A stretch of 64,000 nt of DNA from Corallium rubrum (GCA_964035015.1 OZ035997.1:29732567-29796566), one strand, 5' to 3'; positions 55,201 to 62,225 are shown, counted from the stretch's first letter. Program-made: numbers and translations. The notes: a model not told the origin generated them from the letters alone.

Positions 55201-58200
55201 CTGTAACGAACACTACATCCAAGAATAGCCAAAGTTGTTACAGCTATTATAGCCGAACAACATCGTTAGAGCAACAACATGTATATTATGCATCGTTGTT
55301 TTAACAGTTGTTCAACGTTACATTTGTTCACTCGGTTGTTAGAAAAAGTGGAGGGGATGCATCGACGAAATAATATGTTCACTATATTAACTTAATTGTT
55401 CGACGTTTTCTAACAAATTCGCGTAGAGTTCAGTAAATAGCTTAATGAGAGCATGCGAGTTTTAAGAAAGTTAACGAACGAACGTACGAACGTACGTTGC
55501 GTACGTGCGAGAAAACGATCAAACAGACAGACAAGACAGACGGTTTATGCTTGGATTTTTTTTGGTAAACCCATTTTTCATTAAATAGAATTTAATGTTA
55601 TTTAACGTTATTTGCAGATGATAATTTCTTGTTTTAATATTTGTTGATTTTAGCGCGAGGCACAACGTCTTCGCGAAGCACGGGAAGACCAGCCAGAAGA
55701 AATTCATACTCGTCTTAAATTAGCTGAAGAAGAATTAATTCAGGTAAAGTAGTTTATCTAATTTATTAAGTGAAGCTCAAGCTTGATTGCTACTTGGTGG
55801 AGAAAAGCCAACAAGATTTTATTGGCATTAACCGGTATGGCATTGGAGTGAGCTTGGCATATTACTAATGGTTCTTAGAAAATGGCATCTTATTTTGAAC
55901 AGTAAATACATGGAGCAGAATTATTCTTAGACCGATTTACCTACGATCCGCCAAATTACTATTTGTCGAACTGTTGTAATGTTTGAGCCTGCATTAATTG
56001 GTCAATATATTATATTCAACATGCAGAATATAGGTATACCTGATACCTCTATCTGCTCTCAAACATTTCACCAAAAACGATTTTGAAAATATCAAACAAA
56101 AGTCTTTGTTATATGTCAAGTGTCAAAGTTCGTTTTTCTAGCTTTCTGATTGGGCGAGCGGTCTTCGCGTAACCCATGGCAGCGGGCAACATTGCTTCTA
56201 TTTTTCCCTAGGGAAAAATATAATGGTCTGGTTCAGTTTGTTTTTGTTGTTTTTTTCCAGTTTTCCTTCGTTTAAGAGAATGTCTGAGGGTTTTGTTCAA
56301 CATTTTTAATGTACTTTAACACTTGATATATAACAAAACACTTAGTTACTGGTACCTCGGAAAAACAGTGTATTTTGTAACCCCTCGATCGCTCGTTGTT
56401 GTTATTGGCTGCGCCTTAGGTAGCCATATTCTTGTTCATATAAAATTGTATACTAATATTCTTTTCCTATTTTATATTTTTAGTTTGTAACATTTTGTAA
56501 AAGTTGTAATATTTTAAAGTTTTTAATATTTTTTTACTATCCAATGTTTTTTATATTAAAAATTTTATTTTTGTATTTTTAACTTCAGGTCAGAGAAGCA
56601 CTGCAGAAAGCAGAAAAAGAGCTAGAATATTTTTCGTCACAAATGACATCGTCTCTTCAAAAGTGGCTTGAGATTACGTACCAGCAAGAAGTCAAGAATT
56701 TTACATATCGGCGGAACGCTGCTCTAAGGAAGATGAAAATCGCTAAAGAAGCTGTATGTTTACTACTATACATTAATACTAGATATACATAAATGCAACA
56801 ACCCCTCGCCCGCTTTTATATGCTTTTTGAAATACACCCCACCCACCCTACCTTCCAATTAAGATAAGCACAAACAAATGATGTTCCTCAGGATAATTAC
56901 AGAATTTATGATAAGGATGACTAAAAATGAAAGTTGAACATATCAAAGCAAAGTGTTCTTTCAAATAAGACAGACTTAATATTTGTTTCATAGGTTATAA
57001 ACCATTTTCATGTTCTTTTGCAGTGCGACAGGATCAATCGGAAACGTAATTCTTTGCTTGGTTCATTGCGTCTTGTTCATGATCAGAATATTGATGAAGT
57101 AGACCAAATAATACTGGCTGCTCGGTAAGGGTAATCTTTTCTAATTTCTTACCTTAACTCTTTCTTGTCCGAATTGGTCTTTAGACGTCCAGGCCTCAAA
57201 GTGTTAAAACCTAAAGTGTTAAAACATATCTCTTTAACACGTTGAAGCCTGACGACGAGTCTTTTAAGATTTATTCTGGCTAAGACCAGACGATTTTACA
57301 GGGATTTTTAGAGTGGAGGTAAAACACAAATTTAAGAAAGTAGTGGTTTATAAGAAAGTAATAGTTTTTTAAGAGAGTAGTGGTTTATAAGAAAGTAGTT
57401 AAGAAAGTTAAGGGTTTATAAGAAAGTAGTGGTTCTTAAAAATGTAGTGGTTCACCTACTTGGCTGTTTGTTTGTTTGTTTGTTTGTTTGTTTGTTTGTT
57501 TGTTTGTTTGTTTGTTTGTTTGTTTGTTTGTTTGTTTGTTTGTTTGTTTGTTTGTTTGTTTGTTTGTTTGTTTGTTTGTTTGTTTGTTTGTTTGTTTGCG
57601 TGTGTGCGTGCGTGCGTACTTGTTTGTTTGTTTGTTTGTTTGTTTGTTTGTTTGTTTGTTTGTTTGTTTGTTTGTTTGTTTGTTTGTTTGTTTGTTTGCT
57701 TGCTTGTTTGCTTATTTGTTTGCTTGTTTACTTGTTTACTTGTTTGCTTATTTGCTTATCCTTCCTTTGGTCCTTCTTTGCTTACTCATATACGTGCTCA
57801 CTTACTTATAGGTCCTCTTTGGCAGAAGTGACCAACGAATTGGAAGAATTACTGCATCGTTGGCAACAAATTGAAGCATGTTGTCGTCTTGATCTTGGTG
57901 TGAGCAGTTCTTTTATATGCGATTCTACTGACGCACCGTCGTCGCCTGTTGGCCAAGCTGTAGCAATGTGCGGTAATGTTGGCACGCTGGGCTCTGCTAA
58001 AAGTCGTTCACGTGAGTCGCTTTCACTTCATAGGGTATTTACCTACCCCTCTTTTCAAGGAGTAAACGACAGCCCCCCTCCTTATCACAGCATTTCAAAA
58101 TCAAAAGTCACGCGACATACGTCATCCATGTCGTGTTCAAGTGAAGTGGGAAAAGTTTCAGAACATGAAAACGGGCTTGGTGGCAGCCAGAATGGTTCCA

Positions 58201-58604
58201 GTTCAGAACACAATAAGACACAGTCTCAATCAACTGATTGTAGTGATAACACAGGTGATTGTGTTCACGCAGAATACGAGGGTCCTATCGCCCAGAAAAA
58301 CGTTTCTATCTTATCAAACACTAAAATAAAGAAGAAGAGCTGTAACGAAAATGGGACAGATCAAGAGCTCAAAACTAAGAAGAGATCTTCGCTTAATTCA
58401 GACACCAAGTTTTCCTTACATAAAAAGAAATGGTGGTCACGTAATAAACGACTTAACGGCTTAGAAATGGAGCCCGAGTTTGAAACGGACGCGGTGGAAA
58501 GCCTTCACGGGGGCTCGCTACCTGTTTTGCCTCAAGAGAAAAGTTCTAAGCAAAATTCGGTGGATAATGGTAAAGCCGAACATCACTTAAGAACGAAATC
58601 TTAG
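24995..58604 (+). CDS. STIM: STIM, ER calcium sensor of store-operated calcium entry; sensor exons duplicated
   Basis: Exons are 24995-25079, cassette A or cassette B (2-5), then 52321-52492, 54575-54665, 55654-55743, 56589-56753, 57024-57124 and 57812-58604. With cassette A the sum is 1947 bp (648 residues); with B it is 647 residues. The protein has a signal peptide (about 1-20), EF-hand loop (51-62), hidden EF-hand, SAM (about 103-178), transmembrane helix (about 186-204), coiled coil CC1, an Orai-activating SOAR/CAD region (about 315-415) and a Lys/Ser-rich tail. STIM sits in the ER membrane, senses luminal calcium and opens Orai channels when stores empty. All borders are GT/AG. Each cassette enters and leaves in phase 1, so A, B or A+B would all be in frame. 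The vertebrate redox cysteines before the EF-hand and an SxIP/TRIP microtubule motif were not seen. Confidence 0.93.
25285..25490. repeat. Dispersed palindromic repeat in STIM intron 1
   Basis: Inverted ends around AAATAAGTTTTGTGGAAACA and mirrored AAAATATTTCTTTGCTAAGC; the same family as 5744-5885. Confidence 0.7.
26225..26334 (+). CDS. STIM: STIM exon 2A, EF-hand (cassette A)
   Basis: Encodes [20 protein letters not shown] then [17 protein letters not shown]. The canonical EF loop [12 protein letters not shown] keeps acidic or oxygen ligands at positions 1, 3, 5, 9 and 12, as in vertebrate STIM1. Acceptor TTAAG, donor GTTTGA. Exon 2B is a duplicate with 6 base changes and one codon fewer. 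Confidence 0.92.
26543..27542. mobile_element. TTAA-flanked non-autonomous DNA transposon, 1000 bp
   Basis: Ends GGTAGTACTGGAGGCTGA and, in reverse complement, GGTGGTACTGGAGGCTGA, each directly flanked by TTAA (26539-26542 and 27543-27546). TTAA duplications point to the piggyBac or Kolobok superfamilies. No transposase is seen. It lies in STIM intron 2A. Confidence 0.75.
28160..28996 (-). pseudogene. Gypsy integrase fragment
   Basis: Contains the PWYYWPGM and DIFGPLP segment, then [10 protein letters not shown] and [12 protein letters not shown]. The three acidic residues of the DDE core are still visible, but the reading frame is broken between 28739 and 28745 and by stops downstream of 28509. 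Confidence 0.8.
29373..30154 (-). pseudogene. Gypsy RNase H region
   Basis: Contains [17 protein letters not shown], the connection [19 protein letters not shown], the RNase H motif [16 protein letters not shown], and then [13 protein letters not shown]. Split by frameshifts near 29585 and 30120. Confidence 0.8.
30160..30735 (-). pseudogene. Gypsy reverse transcriptase region
   Basis: Contains [40 protein letters not shown] and [19 protein letters not shown]. The catalytic box, read in another frame near 30135-30150, is FIDD. A stop near 30240 breaks the frame. Confidence 0.8.
30695..31370. mobile_element. Palindromic insertion inside the Gypsy element
   Basis: Opposed sequences GTTATATACCAAAGACTTTT (about 30852) and AAAGTCTTTGGTATATAAC (about 31346) bracket smaller mirrored blocks (30738-30830, and GAGGGAAACAGTGCAATG around 31200-31265). 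It separates protease from RT. Confidence 0.65.
31716..31875. mobile_element. Hairpin repeat, 160 bp
   Basis: AGAAATGGCTCATGGTTTAG at the left is mirrored at the right, and CTCCATCGAGTTATGGAT with its complement lies inside. A further inverted piece is at about 31420-31445. Confidence 0.75.
31875..31995 (-). pseudogene. Gypsy protease end
   Basis: Encodes [19 protein letters not shown] and further residues to a stop, resembling the C-terminal ILGADFL region of retropepsins. The active-site part is missing. Confidence 0.6.
32027..32246 (-). pseudogene. Gypsy primer-binding site and gag fragment
   Basis: The primer-binding site TGGTGCCGTGACCAGG (32231-32246) is followed by a gag start containing [18 protein letters not shown]. 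The frame is lost near 32030. Confidence 0.65.
32400..32545. repeat. CCAACATGTTGGA-rich repeat
   Basis: Many direct and mirrored copies of TTGGACGATGTTGGA and CCAACATGTTG. Probably a MITE end cluster next to the Gypsy LTR. Confidence 0.55.
32632..32703 (-). mobile_element. tRNA-Ser-like SINE head
   Basis: On the minus strand there is an A box TGGCTCAGTGG (32690-32700), a B box GGTTCAATTCC (32647-32657) and a nominal AGA anticodon. There is no proper acceptor pairing, so it is a tRNA-derived repeat and not a tRNA gene. Confidence 0.6.
32806..32840 (+). repeat. Short dispersed GCCAGACGATTTTA motif
   Basis: A copy of the motif also found at 16061, 52201 and 57271. Confidence 0.6.
32865..32942. 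repeat. Short hairpin repeat
   Basis: GTGCTCTATGGGATATAGAG and CTCTATATCCCACAGAGCAC face each other around an AT-rich loop. Confidence 0.65.
33448..33780. repeat. Two adjacent MITE-like repeats in STIM intron 2A
   Basis: The segment 33448-33600 has inverted ends AGACCTGTTGTCTCA and TGAGACAACGGGTCT. The segment 33655-33770 is an AAAACATGAGGCGAAGCCG-type repeat related to 41752-41910. Confidence 0.55.
33781..34929. other. STIM intron 2A, unassigned part
   Basis: AT-rich intronic DNA. No exon, RNA gene or clear element border was recognised. Confidence 0.4.
34930..35090. mobile_element. Palindromic MITE, 161 bp
   Basis: TAGCATGGTTTCAAGTGCAA at the left is mirrored by TTGCACGAGAAATCATGCTA at the right, with opposed ACTCACGAGTGC blocks and a GGACGAGTGC centre. 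Confidence 0.75.
35563..35674 (+). CDS. STIM: STIM exon 3A, hidden EF-hand (cassette A)
   Basis: Encodes [20 protein letters not shown] then [17 protein letters not shown] plus one base. It corresponds to the second, non-calcium-binding EF-hand that packs against SAM (vertebrate ISVEDLWKAW). Compared with exon 3B only 4 of 112 bases differ, but two change residues: V86 is D and F90 is S in B. Acceptor TTTTTTTAG, donor GTACTC. Confidence 0.92.
36131..36712. mobile_element. Element with two opposed tRNA-Ala-like heads
   Basis: A minus-strand tRNA-like sequence (36232-36296) and a plus-strand copy (36408-36473; B box GGTTCGAGTCC at 36452-36462, nominal AGC anticodon) face each other inside arms 36161-36300 and 36405-36535. 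Outer mirrored ends CTACAAAAGTGTGTCGGC and GCCGACACAGATTTTTGTAG lie at about 36131 and 36690. The anticodon stem pairs well, but the acceptor stem does not fit a functional tRNA. Confidence 0.7.
37354..37535. mobile_element. Near-perfect hairpin, about 180 bp
   Basis: The left arm from TTCAACAATCGAAATATGG through GAACGTAAGTGGTCTAACG to CGAAGGCCCTTCGTC is mirrored by the right arm. The loop is about 10 bases. No coding content. Confidence 0.8.
37536..39003. other. STIM intron 3A, repeat-rich part
   Basis: It contains a repeat with ATTCATGAGCTAACTAGCCAA (about 38335), related to sequences at 45118 and 63690. The segment 38600-38945 has several copies of TTTTACAAAGACTCGAGAAC and CTCGTGATTTTCATT in mirrored order. 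No gene is seen. Confidence 0.5.
39004..39115 (+). CDS. STIM: STIM exon 4A, first half of SAM (cassette A)
   Basis: Encodes [18 protein letters not shown] then [18 protein letters not shown], with split codons at both ends (G, R). It matches the vertebrate SAM start (WTVDEVVQWL). It differs from exon 4B at 14 of 112 bases and 8 residues, the most divergent of the four duplicated exons. Confidence 0.93.
39546..39878. mobile_element. Palindromic element with tRNA-like heads
   Basis: Arms AAGGTGTTGCTTCGAATGAC and its near complement (39850-39878), then CAAGTAGAGAAAACTCTACT mirrored. The plus-strand tRNA-like part has an A box at 39739-39750 and a B box GGTGCGAATCC at 39803-39813. The minus-strand copy (about 39610-39645) is shortened. 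A related sequence lies at about 47415-47505. Confidence 0.65.
40597..41400. mobile_element. hAT-like non-autonomous element, 804 bp
   Basis: Ends AGGCCCTATTATATAGGGG and, in reverse complement, AGGCCCCATAAGGGGGG, flanked by CAGCTGAG (40589-40596 and 41401-41408), consistent with an 8-bp duplication. Inside, tandem GGGATATGGGATA units lie near both ends. No transposase is seen. Confidence 0.7.
41524..41639 (+). CDS. STIM: STIM exon 5A, second half of SAM (cassette A)
   Basis: Encodes [20 protein letters not shown] then [18 protein letters not shown] with split codons at both ends. The end matches vertebrate LQLKALDTVLFGPP just before the transmembrane helix. It leaves one base (G), so it can join exon 6, or exon 2B, in frame. 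Confidence 0.93.
41752..41910. mobile_element. Palindromic MITE
   Basis: GCAACCGCTGATCTATATG is mirrored by CATATAGATCAGCTAGTGG; ACACGGGGCGATAGCCGAG lies in the centre. Related to 33655-33770. Confidence 0.7.
41911..41966. repeat. (TA)n microsatellite
   Basis: Pure TA repeat. Confidence 0.9.
42025..42160. mobile_element. Near-perfect hairpin, 136 bp
   Basis: Arms of about 65 bp (AAAGCATGAAGTATAGTTAC inward to AAACGGGATCATC) differ by only one base and are separated by about 5 bases. An RNA copy would form one long duplex. Confidence 0.85.
42166..42305. repeat. (TA)n/(CATA)n microsatellite
   Basis: A TA run interrupted by TACATACATA, directly next to the hairpin. Confidence 0.9.
42721..43378. 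mobile_element. Palindromic element, about 660 bp
   Basis: Left arm 42721-43000 and right arm 43095-43378 are inverted copies (AAAGAACCACATTAAGA at the end; GAGATGGCTCTGACGCCAGG near the centre against CTGACATCAGAGGCCATCTC). No ORF of interest. Confidence 0.75.
43379..44184. other. STIM inter-cassette intron, unassigned part
   Basis: No exon or repeat end was recognised. Confidence 0.35.
44185..45593. mobile_element. GGGGCTGTTTA-family element, large copy (1.4 kb)
   Basis: Ends GGGGCTGTTTATATGGAAGG and, in reverse complement, GGGGCTGTTTACACGGGAGG. Inside, a unit of about 200 bp (AAGCTATTTGGTCGGATAAA to TTTCTCGAGAAAACATTCGG) is repeated three times. Secondary repeats lie at 45110-45160 and 45350-45530. 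The smaller copy at 53434-53924 has a TAA target duplication; here the flanks read ATA and TAA. Confidence 0.65.
46006..46110. repeat. (TTTAA)n microsatellite
   Basis: About 20 perfect copies of a pentanucleotide immediately beside the Mutator-like element. Confidence 0.95.
46124..47138. mobile_element. Mutator-like non-autonomous element, 1015 bp, 9-bp TSD
   Basis: Ends TAACCTCGTACCCAGGGTCTT (first 20 bases clear) and its near complement, extending about 85 bp inward through CTTTGCCAGGGTCTTC and GGTCACGTGA. Directly flanked by the 9-bp duplication GGTCGAATG (46115-46123 and 47139-47147). Nine-base duplications are typical of Mutator/MULE elements. No transposase. It lies between STIM cassettes A and B. 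Confidence 0.8.
47628..47734 (+). CDS. STIM: STIM exon 2B, EF-hand (cassette B)
   Basis: Encodes [19 protein letters not shown] then [17 protein letters not shown]. The EF loop keeps its calcium ligands, but loop position 4 is Lys where A has Asn, and the residue two before the loop's His-Leu is changed (A48 to T). One codon is missing relative to 2A. Acceptor ATGAAG, donor GTTTGA. Upstream intron sequence (AAATGCACTT) is shared with cassette A. Confidence 0.92.
47735..48290. other. STIM intron 2B, first part
   Basis: Its first 270 bp are recognisably related to the intron after exon 2A (GTTTGAACTT, ATTTTGTAGC, TTTGTTTATTAA), as expected after a tandem duplication. No other feature. Confidence 0.55.
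48291..48578. mobile_element. Palindromic MITE, 288 bp
   Basis: TACAGTCAAAATGGAAGTCC and GTAGCCGCTACAGAAACGTG have mirrored partners near the right end. Confidence 0.7.
48682..49000. mobile_element. MITE with TTAACCATAGTTAATAGAAA ends
   Basis: Left TTAACCATAGTTAATAGAAA then ACATGGTTTGGAA is mirrored at 48965-49000. The internal sequence is shared with about 12380-12530. Confidence 0.7.
49320..49652. mobile_element. Tc1/mariner-type MITE, 333 bp
   Basis: Ends CAGTGTGTATCAAAAAAATT and, in reverse complement, CAGTTTGTATCAAAAACATT, flanked by TA on both sides. Arms of about 100 bp. No transposase. Confidence 0.8.
50119..50230 (+). CDS. STIM: STIM exon 3B, hidden EF-hand (cassette B)
   Basis: Encodes [20 protein letters not shown] then [17 protein letters not shown] plus one base. 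The GDGSISV stretch resembles an ordinary EF loop more than the GVGSIFV of exon 3A. Acceptor TTCTTTAG, donor GTACTG. Confidence 0.93.
50669..50780 (+). CDS. STIM: STIM exon 4B, first half of SAM (cassette B)
   Basis: Encodes [18 protein letters not shown] then [18 protein letters not shown], with split codons V and R at the ends. It carries V-C where A has G-S, plus D113, D120, K123 and other changes. Confidence 0.93.
50872..51350. repeat. (AACT)n and (AAAT)n microsatellites
   Basis: About 320 bp of AACT units with ATAACT/ATAGCT interruptions, followed by ATCA and AAAT runs. They end about 30 bp before the acceptor of exon 5B, in STIM intron 4B. Confidence 0.95.
51381..51496 (+). CDS. STIM: STIM exon 5B, second half of SAM (cassette B)
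   Basis: Encodes [20 protein letters not shown] then [18 protein letters not shown] with split codons. Six of 116 bases differ from 5A, changing S144 to L, I148 to V and E152 to K. About 30 bp of the following intron are nearly identical to the sequence after 5A (GTAAACTAAAAATTGTG). Confidence 0.93.
51497..52200. other. STIM intron after cassette B
   Basis: After the duplicated first 30 bp the sequence is unique intron. An ORF at 51931-52293 has no recognisable family and ends in a dispersed repeat, so it is not called as a gene. Confidence 0.45.
52201..52260 (+). repeat. Two tandem copies of the GCCAGACGATTTTAC motif
   Basis: TTTTACTCTGTCTTACGCC and TTTTACTCTGTCTAACGCC follow each other. 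The family is also at 16061, 32806 and 57271. The repeat lies just 60 bp upstream of exon 6. Confidence 0.65.
52321..52492 (+). CDS. STIM: STIM exon 6, transmembrane helix and start of CC1
   Basis: Encodes [20 protein letters not shown] then [18 protein letters not shown] and [18 protein letters not shown]. It matches vertebrate HNHLKDFMLV and MMKDLEGLHRAEQSL. This is the first exon common to both cassettes. Confidence 0.95.
52745..52980. mobile_element. MITE with mirrored GCATCATTTTGGCG blocks
   Basis: CGTATACGCGAGTTGCGCGA at the left and a near complement at 52955-52980. Related to 13419-13657. Confidence 0.65.
53434..53924. mobile_element. GGGGCTGTTTA-family MITE, 491 bp, TAA TSD
   Basis: Ends GGGGCTGTTTATATGGAAGG and, in reverse complement, GGGGCTGTTTACATGGGAGA, flanked by TAA (53431-53433 and 53925-53927). 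Three-base TWA duplications suggest the PIF/Harbinger superfamily. No transposase. Confidence 0.75.
54575..54665 (+). CDS. STIM: STIM exon 7, coiled coil CC1
   Basis: Encodes [20 protein letters not shown] then [10 protein letters not shown], the CC1 helix (vertebrate RLHKAQEEHRTVEVEK). Acceptor TTGAAAG, donor GTATTT. Confidence 0.93.
54763..55077. mobile_element. Palindromic MITE, 315 bp
   Basis: GATAATGGAAGGGGAACTGG and CAACTTGCTATGGTAATTAT are mirrored at the right end; arms of about 130 bp. Located in STIM intron 7. Confidence 0.75.
55654..55743 (+). CDS. STIM: STIM exon 8, coiled coil CC1
   Basis: Encodes [20 protein letters not shown] then [10 protein letters not shown], matching vertebrate QEAQRLKELREG and KYAEEELEQ. 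Acceptor TTTTAG, donor GTAAAG. Confidence 0.95.
56095..56350. mobile_element. Dispersed repeat in STIM intron 8
   Basis: An inverted copy of the family at 18981-19262 (GGCAGCGGGCAACATTGC, TTTTTCCCTAGGGAAAAATA), with mirrored ends around TTGTTATAT. Confidence 0.6.
56589..56753 (+). CDS. STIM: STIM exon 9, start of the SOAR/CAD Orai-activating region
   Basis: Encodes [20 protein letters not shown] then [20 protein letters not shown] and [15 protein letters not shown]. It aligns with vertebrate VREALRKAEKELE, LQKWLQLTHEVEVQYY and VAKEGA, the first SOAR helix. Confidence 0.95.
57024..57124 (+). CDS. STIM: STIM exon 10, SOAR basic patch
   Basis: Encodes [20 protein letters not shown] then [13 protein letters not shown] plus two bases. 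RINRKRN corresponds to the vertebrate KIKKKRN basic stretch that contacts Orai, and GSLRLVHD to GTFHVAHS. The gating-critical Phe of vertebrates is Leu here. Confidence 0.94.
57271..57300 (+). repeat. Short dispersed CCAGACGATTTTAC motif
   Basis: A diverged copy of the family at 16061, 32806 and 52201. Confidence 0.55.
57466..57760. repeat. (GTTT)n microsatellite in STIM intron 10
   Basis: About 230 bp of TTTG units with one TGCGTGCG interruption, then degenerate TTTGCTTG. It ends about 50 bp before the acceptor of the last exon. All three plus frames are open through it, giving artificial Val-Cys-Leu-Phe repeats. Confidence 0.95.
57812..58604 (+). CDS. STIM: STIM exon 11, end of SOAR and cytosolic tail
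   Basis: Acceptor TTATAG. Residues from 386 begin [20 protein letters not shown] then EACCRLDLG, closing the SOAR domain (vertebrate [13 protein letters not shown]). The remaining 230 or so residues are Ser- and Asn-rich and low in conservation. They include basic clusters KIKKK, KTKKR and [11 protein letters not shown], which could bind membrane lipids as the vertebrate polybasic tail does. The basic stretch is internal and not at the very end. Stop TAG at 58602-58604. Confidence 0.93.
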
Positions 58605-58860
58605 TTTCTGTAGTTTTTTTAGCAAAGAACTTAGTTGTGGATAGTATTGTGTATTTATAAACTGGTATTAATATTATTTAACTCGATCATCTGTAGGTTA
58701 GCTACTGTATGTATAGTGTTTAGGGTATAGAATGCAGTAAACTTACCAAAAGTCGACCACACCTACAACATGTATGTATACGAGAATGAAGACGAGTGGT
58801 GGACTTTATTCTTACTTGGCTTTTTTTCTTCTTTTCCTTTTTTTAAACTTTGCCAGTTGT
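58605..58860 (+). other. Probable STIM 3' UTR
   Basis: AT-rich sequence after the stop. No AATAAA signal in a clear position was seen before the LINE begins near 58860. Confidence 0.4.
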
Positions 58861-61800
58861 TAGTTGCGGTGCTCTGCCCTATAGGCAGGTTCAGTTCCTA
58901 AAGTTTCCTTGTCATAGCCAGCTTCTTTATTTTTACGCATGGTCCGACTACCTTCAACCTAAGTATGTCTCCATGACGCAGTGTGTGTCCTAGCCAGATT
59001 TTCTGTCTTCTATTGATGATATTTATGAGCGAGCGGTCCTCATCTACACGTGACAACACCTCTTCATTACTAATCTTGTCAGACCAAGAGATGTTCATTA
59101 CCTGTCGCCATAGCCACATCGCGCAGCTTTCCAATCTTCGTATTTCGTCCTTGCGCAGCGTCCACGATTCAGCCCCGTACAATAGTGTACTCCAGACCAC
59201 CATCTTTATGATTCTCTTCTTCAAATTTAGGCTGAAGGTTTTAGATATCAACTCTTTTTTCTTAGTGAAGGCCTCTCTTGCACGGACTATCTTCGATTTG
59301 ATGTCTTTAGTACAATAGCCGTCTTGTGTTATTAAACTCCCGAGATAGTTGAACTGGGCCACCTGACTAAGTTGTTTCCCTTCGACAAAGATCGCAAACT
59401 CCTCTCCGGGTTCCTTACGATCTTCCTTACCTTCGTCTTTTTGATGTTTATTTTCATACCGTAATGCTCCACAACGTCCTGCATTTTATTCATCTGGTGT
59501 TACAAACCCTTAACAGAGCTGGCTACCGTAGCCTGGTCGTCCGCATATCGCACTGTCTTAATAAGATGACCTCCCACACGAATGCCTTCGTCTACCTCGT
59601 ATATAAGGCCTCTCGCACCATGGCTTCTGCATAAATATTGAATAGTAATGGTGATAGAGGGTATCCTTGCCTAGTACCTCGTCCTATCACTGCTGGATCC
59701 GTCACACCATCCTTCATCCTAACAGTGCACTTTGCCCTATATATAGGGCTGCAATCAGCTTCCGATCACGCCAGTCAACTCCGATATTCCTCAGTATTTC
59801 TAAGAGTTTTACCCACGCCACACGATCGAAGGCTTTCTCGTAGTCCACAGAGCACACATAGATGTCCTGTGCGTGGTCAATACACCTTTCACTAAGTAAC
59901 CTCATGACAGCAATGGCCTCCCTTGTACCAATCCCGTTCCGAAATCCAAATTGGTCGTTTCCAAGATATTCTCTAGCCTTGGGTTCTATTCTGTTGGTTA
60001 ATACACGGAGAACAACTTTTGAGGCGTGTACAATAAAACTGATTGTTCTGTGTTCCTCGCACCTTAAGGTGTGCGGTTTCTTTTCTATTCGGATAAGGAC
60101 AGACTTCATCCAGTCCTCTGGCCACACTCCGGTTGTATACACCATTCTGCAAAGTTTTACAAATGTATTCACTCCTTCTGGACCCAGCACCTATAGCATT
60201 TCTGCCGGTATTTCGTCTACACCTTCCGACTTCGTATCACTTAGCTGGTGTATTGCCTTGATAATCTCCTCCCTTAAAACAATGGCTGTTTCAACTTCCT
60301 CCTCGGTCTCCATCGGAATACTGTCTGGTTTCTCGTCTTCGGCATACAACTCTTTTATATACTCTTTCCGCCTTTTGTTGACTTCATCCAGCTCTGTCAG
60401 CAGGATTTCATCCTTGCTGAGCACACTATCCTGTTTCTTACCACCGTGCTTATCCTGGCAAAGCTCCTTTACCTTTGCGTATATTAAGTCCGATCTACCC
60501 AGTCCTTCTAAGTCTCCCAATTCACTACATTGGCTCTCCCACCAGCTGACACGCGCTCTATCGGTTTCTCTAGGGAGCTTGTTATTCAGCTTCCTATACA
60601 TCTTTCTACCGTTCTCAGTGTTAACGTTCTTCCATTTCCTCCTCTCCTCCATTTTGTCCAGCATCTGATCAGTTACCCAAGGCTTGTTGGCCTTTCTTCT
60701 CCCTTCATATCCAATATTGTCCTCTCCACTCTTCAAGATCGCACTTTTCAGGCGATTCCAACTCATCTCAACATTGGTGTTATTTGTACTCTCAATCTCT
60801 TCCCCAAGGTGCTTATCAACATCTTCAGCAAACCTAACTCGGGATTCACTTTTCAGTTTTTCCCAGTTCCATTTCTGGATCTTCTTGCTGCCAGCAACGT
60901 TCTTCAGTCTTAACTTTGCTTTCATAATAACCAGATTATCATCACATCAAACATCACAGTCAAGAACATTAAGAAGCTCCAATTGATCCAAAACTTTGCC
61001 GCGAGAATAATTACGAATATTAATAAATATGAACACATAACTCCAGCGCTAACGGACTTGAAATGGCTAACTGTAGATCGACAACTACAGTATAAAGATA
61101 TATTATTGATGTTTAAGTGCATCAACGGCCTAGCGCCTGCTTATTTAAGTGAGAAATTTAATCATCGATATGAAACCCATGATCACCATACCCGCATCAT
61201 GCATGATTTGGATATTCCTAAATTTAGAACAAGTACAGGGCAAAGAACATTCTACTATCGTGGTGTATCTCTGTGGAATAAACTCGACCAAACACTAAAG
61301 TCAATAAAGGACATTAAGACTTTTAAATTGGAACTTAAGAAATTTTTACTAAATAGTTAAAAAGGTTTTATAATGGAAATTTGTATTAAGGGTAACTATT
61401 TTTAATAATTTTAATTGGTTAAACTTGTAATTTTATGCTGAAAAGCCCGAAAGGGAGCATATCACAAAATTAATAATGATAATAATAATTATGATCCGAA
61501 TCGCAGTCGGCTCCTCCGCTCCTGGATATGCAGCAGCATTCTTCACACTATTTCGGTATCTCTCTCTGACTATGATGTAGTCAATCTGGAAACGTCTGAC
61601 ATCCCCTGGAGATTTCCACGTATATCTCCTTCTTGCATTTTGCTCAAAACAAGTATTGGCAATACTTAGATCTTTTCGTTTGCAGAAATCTGTTAGCATC
61701 CCCCCCCCCCCCTCTCTCATTTCTTTGGCCCAGCCGAAAATGACCTACTGCCGAGCTGTCACTCCCTTCACCAACCACTGCGTTCCAGTCACCTAGGAGC

Positions 61801-62225
61801 ACCAGATAGTCGTTACCCTTTCCCATATTCATACGGTCCTCTATGTTGTCATACATTTCTTCTATTTCTTCATCCAGATAGTCGGGGTTGGCATATATAC
61901 AACTATCACCATGATATCAACTGGGTTGCCTCTTAATTTAACCATCAGTAGTCGATCACTGAAAGCCTCAACTCTATCAACACATTTTGCTGCCTGGCGG
62001 TCTAGGAGCAATGCGACTCCTCGATCTTTGTCTCTGCTGTCCACCGGAGTAAATAACACGCACATTATCACTATAATAAAATCACCCTTGTTCCAATGCT
62101 CATTTAATGTATTGAAGAGATTTCGCTTGTTGACGACCTGAGATGCCCCAATCCCTCTCCTGCCGGACGCGACACCTTGCCTAGCAGAGGTCCCGTTAAC
62201 GTCGTTACCACTTGTTCTATTTAAC
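58860..62225 (-). mobile_element. Decayed LINE with endonuclease and reverse transcriptase (RTE-like)
   Basis: Minus-strand order: apurinic endonuclease pieces (62227-61862 with RDKDRGVALLLDR, then LVLLGDWNAVVG at 61644-61856, then RRYTWKSPGDVRRFQIDYII at 61433-61720), a linker (60191-60925), the RT with NDQFGFRNGIGTREAI and DYEKAFDRVAW (59714-60190), the catalytic YADD at 59536-59547, and a C-terminal part with FNYLGSLITQDGY and YGAESWTLRKDE (58898-59362). Several stops and frameshifts and a 5' truncation make it inactive. A second LINE tail is nested at about 60945-61490. Confidence 0.85.
60945..61490 (+). mobile_element. Nested LINE 3' end (CR1-like)
   Basis: Encodes IQNFAARIITNINKYEHITP, LKWLTVDRQLQYKDILLMFK and SLWNKLDQTLKSIKDIKTFK, a C-terminal RT domain like that at 19860-20560. 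It ends in a TAATAATGATAATAATAA tail. It splits the endonuclease of the minus-strand LINE between EEPTAIR and DDNLVIMK. Confidence 0.8.
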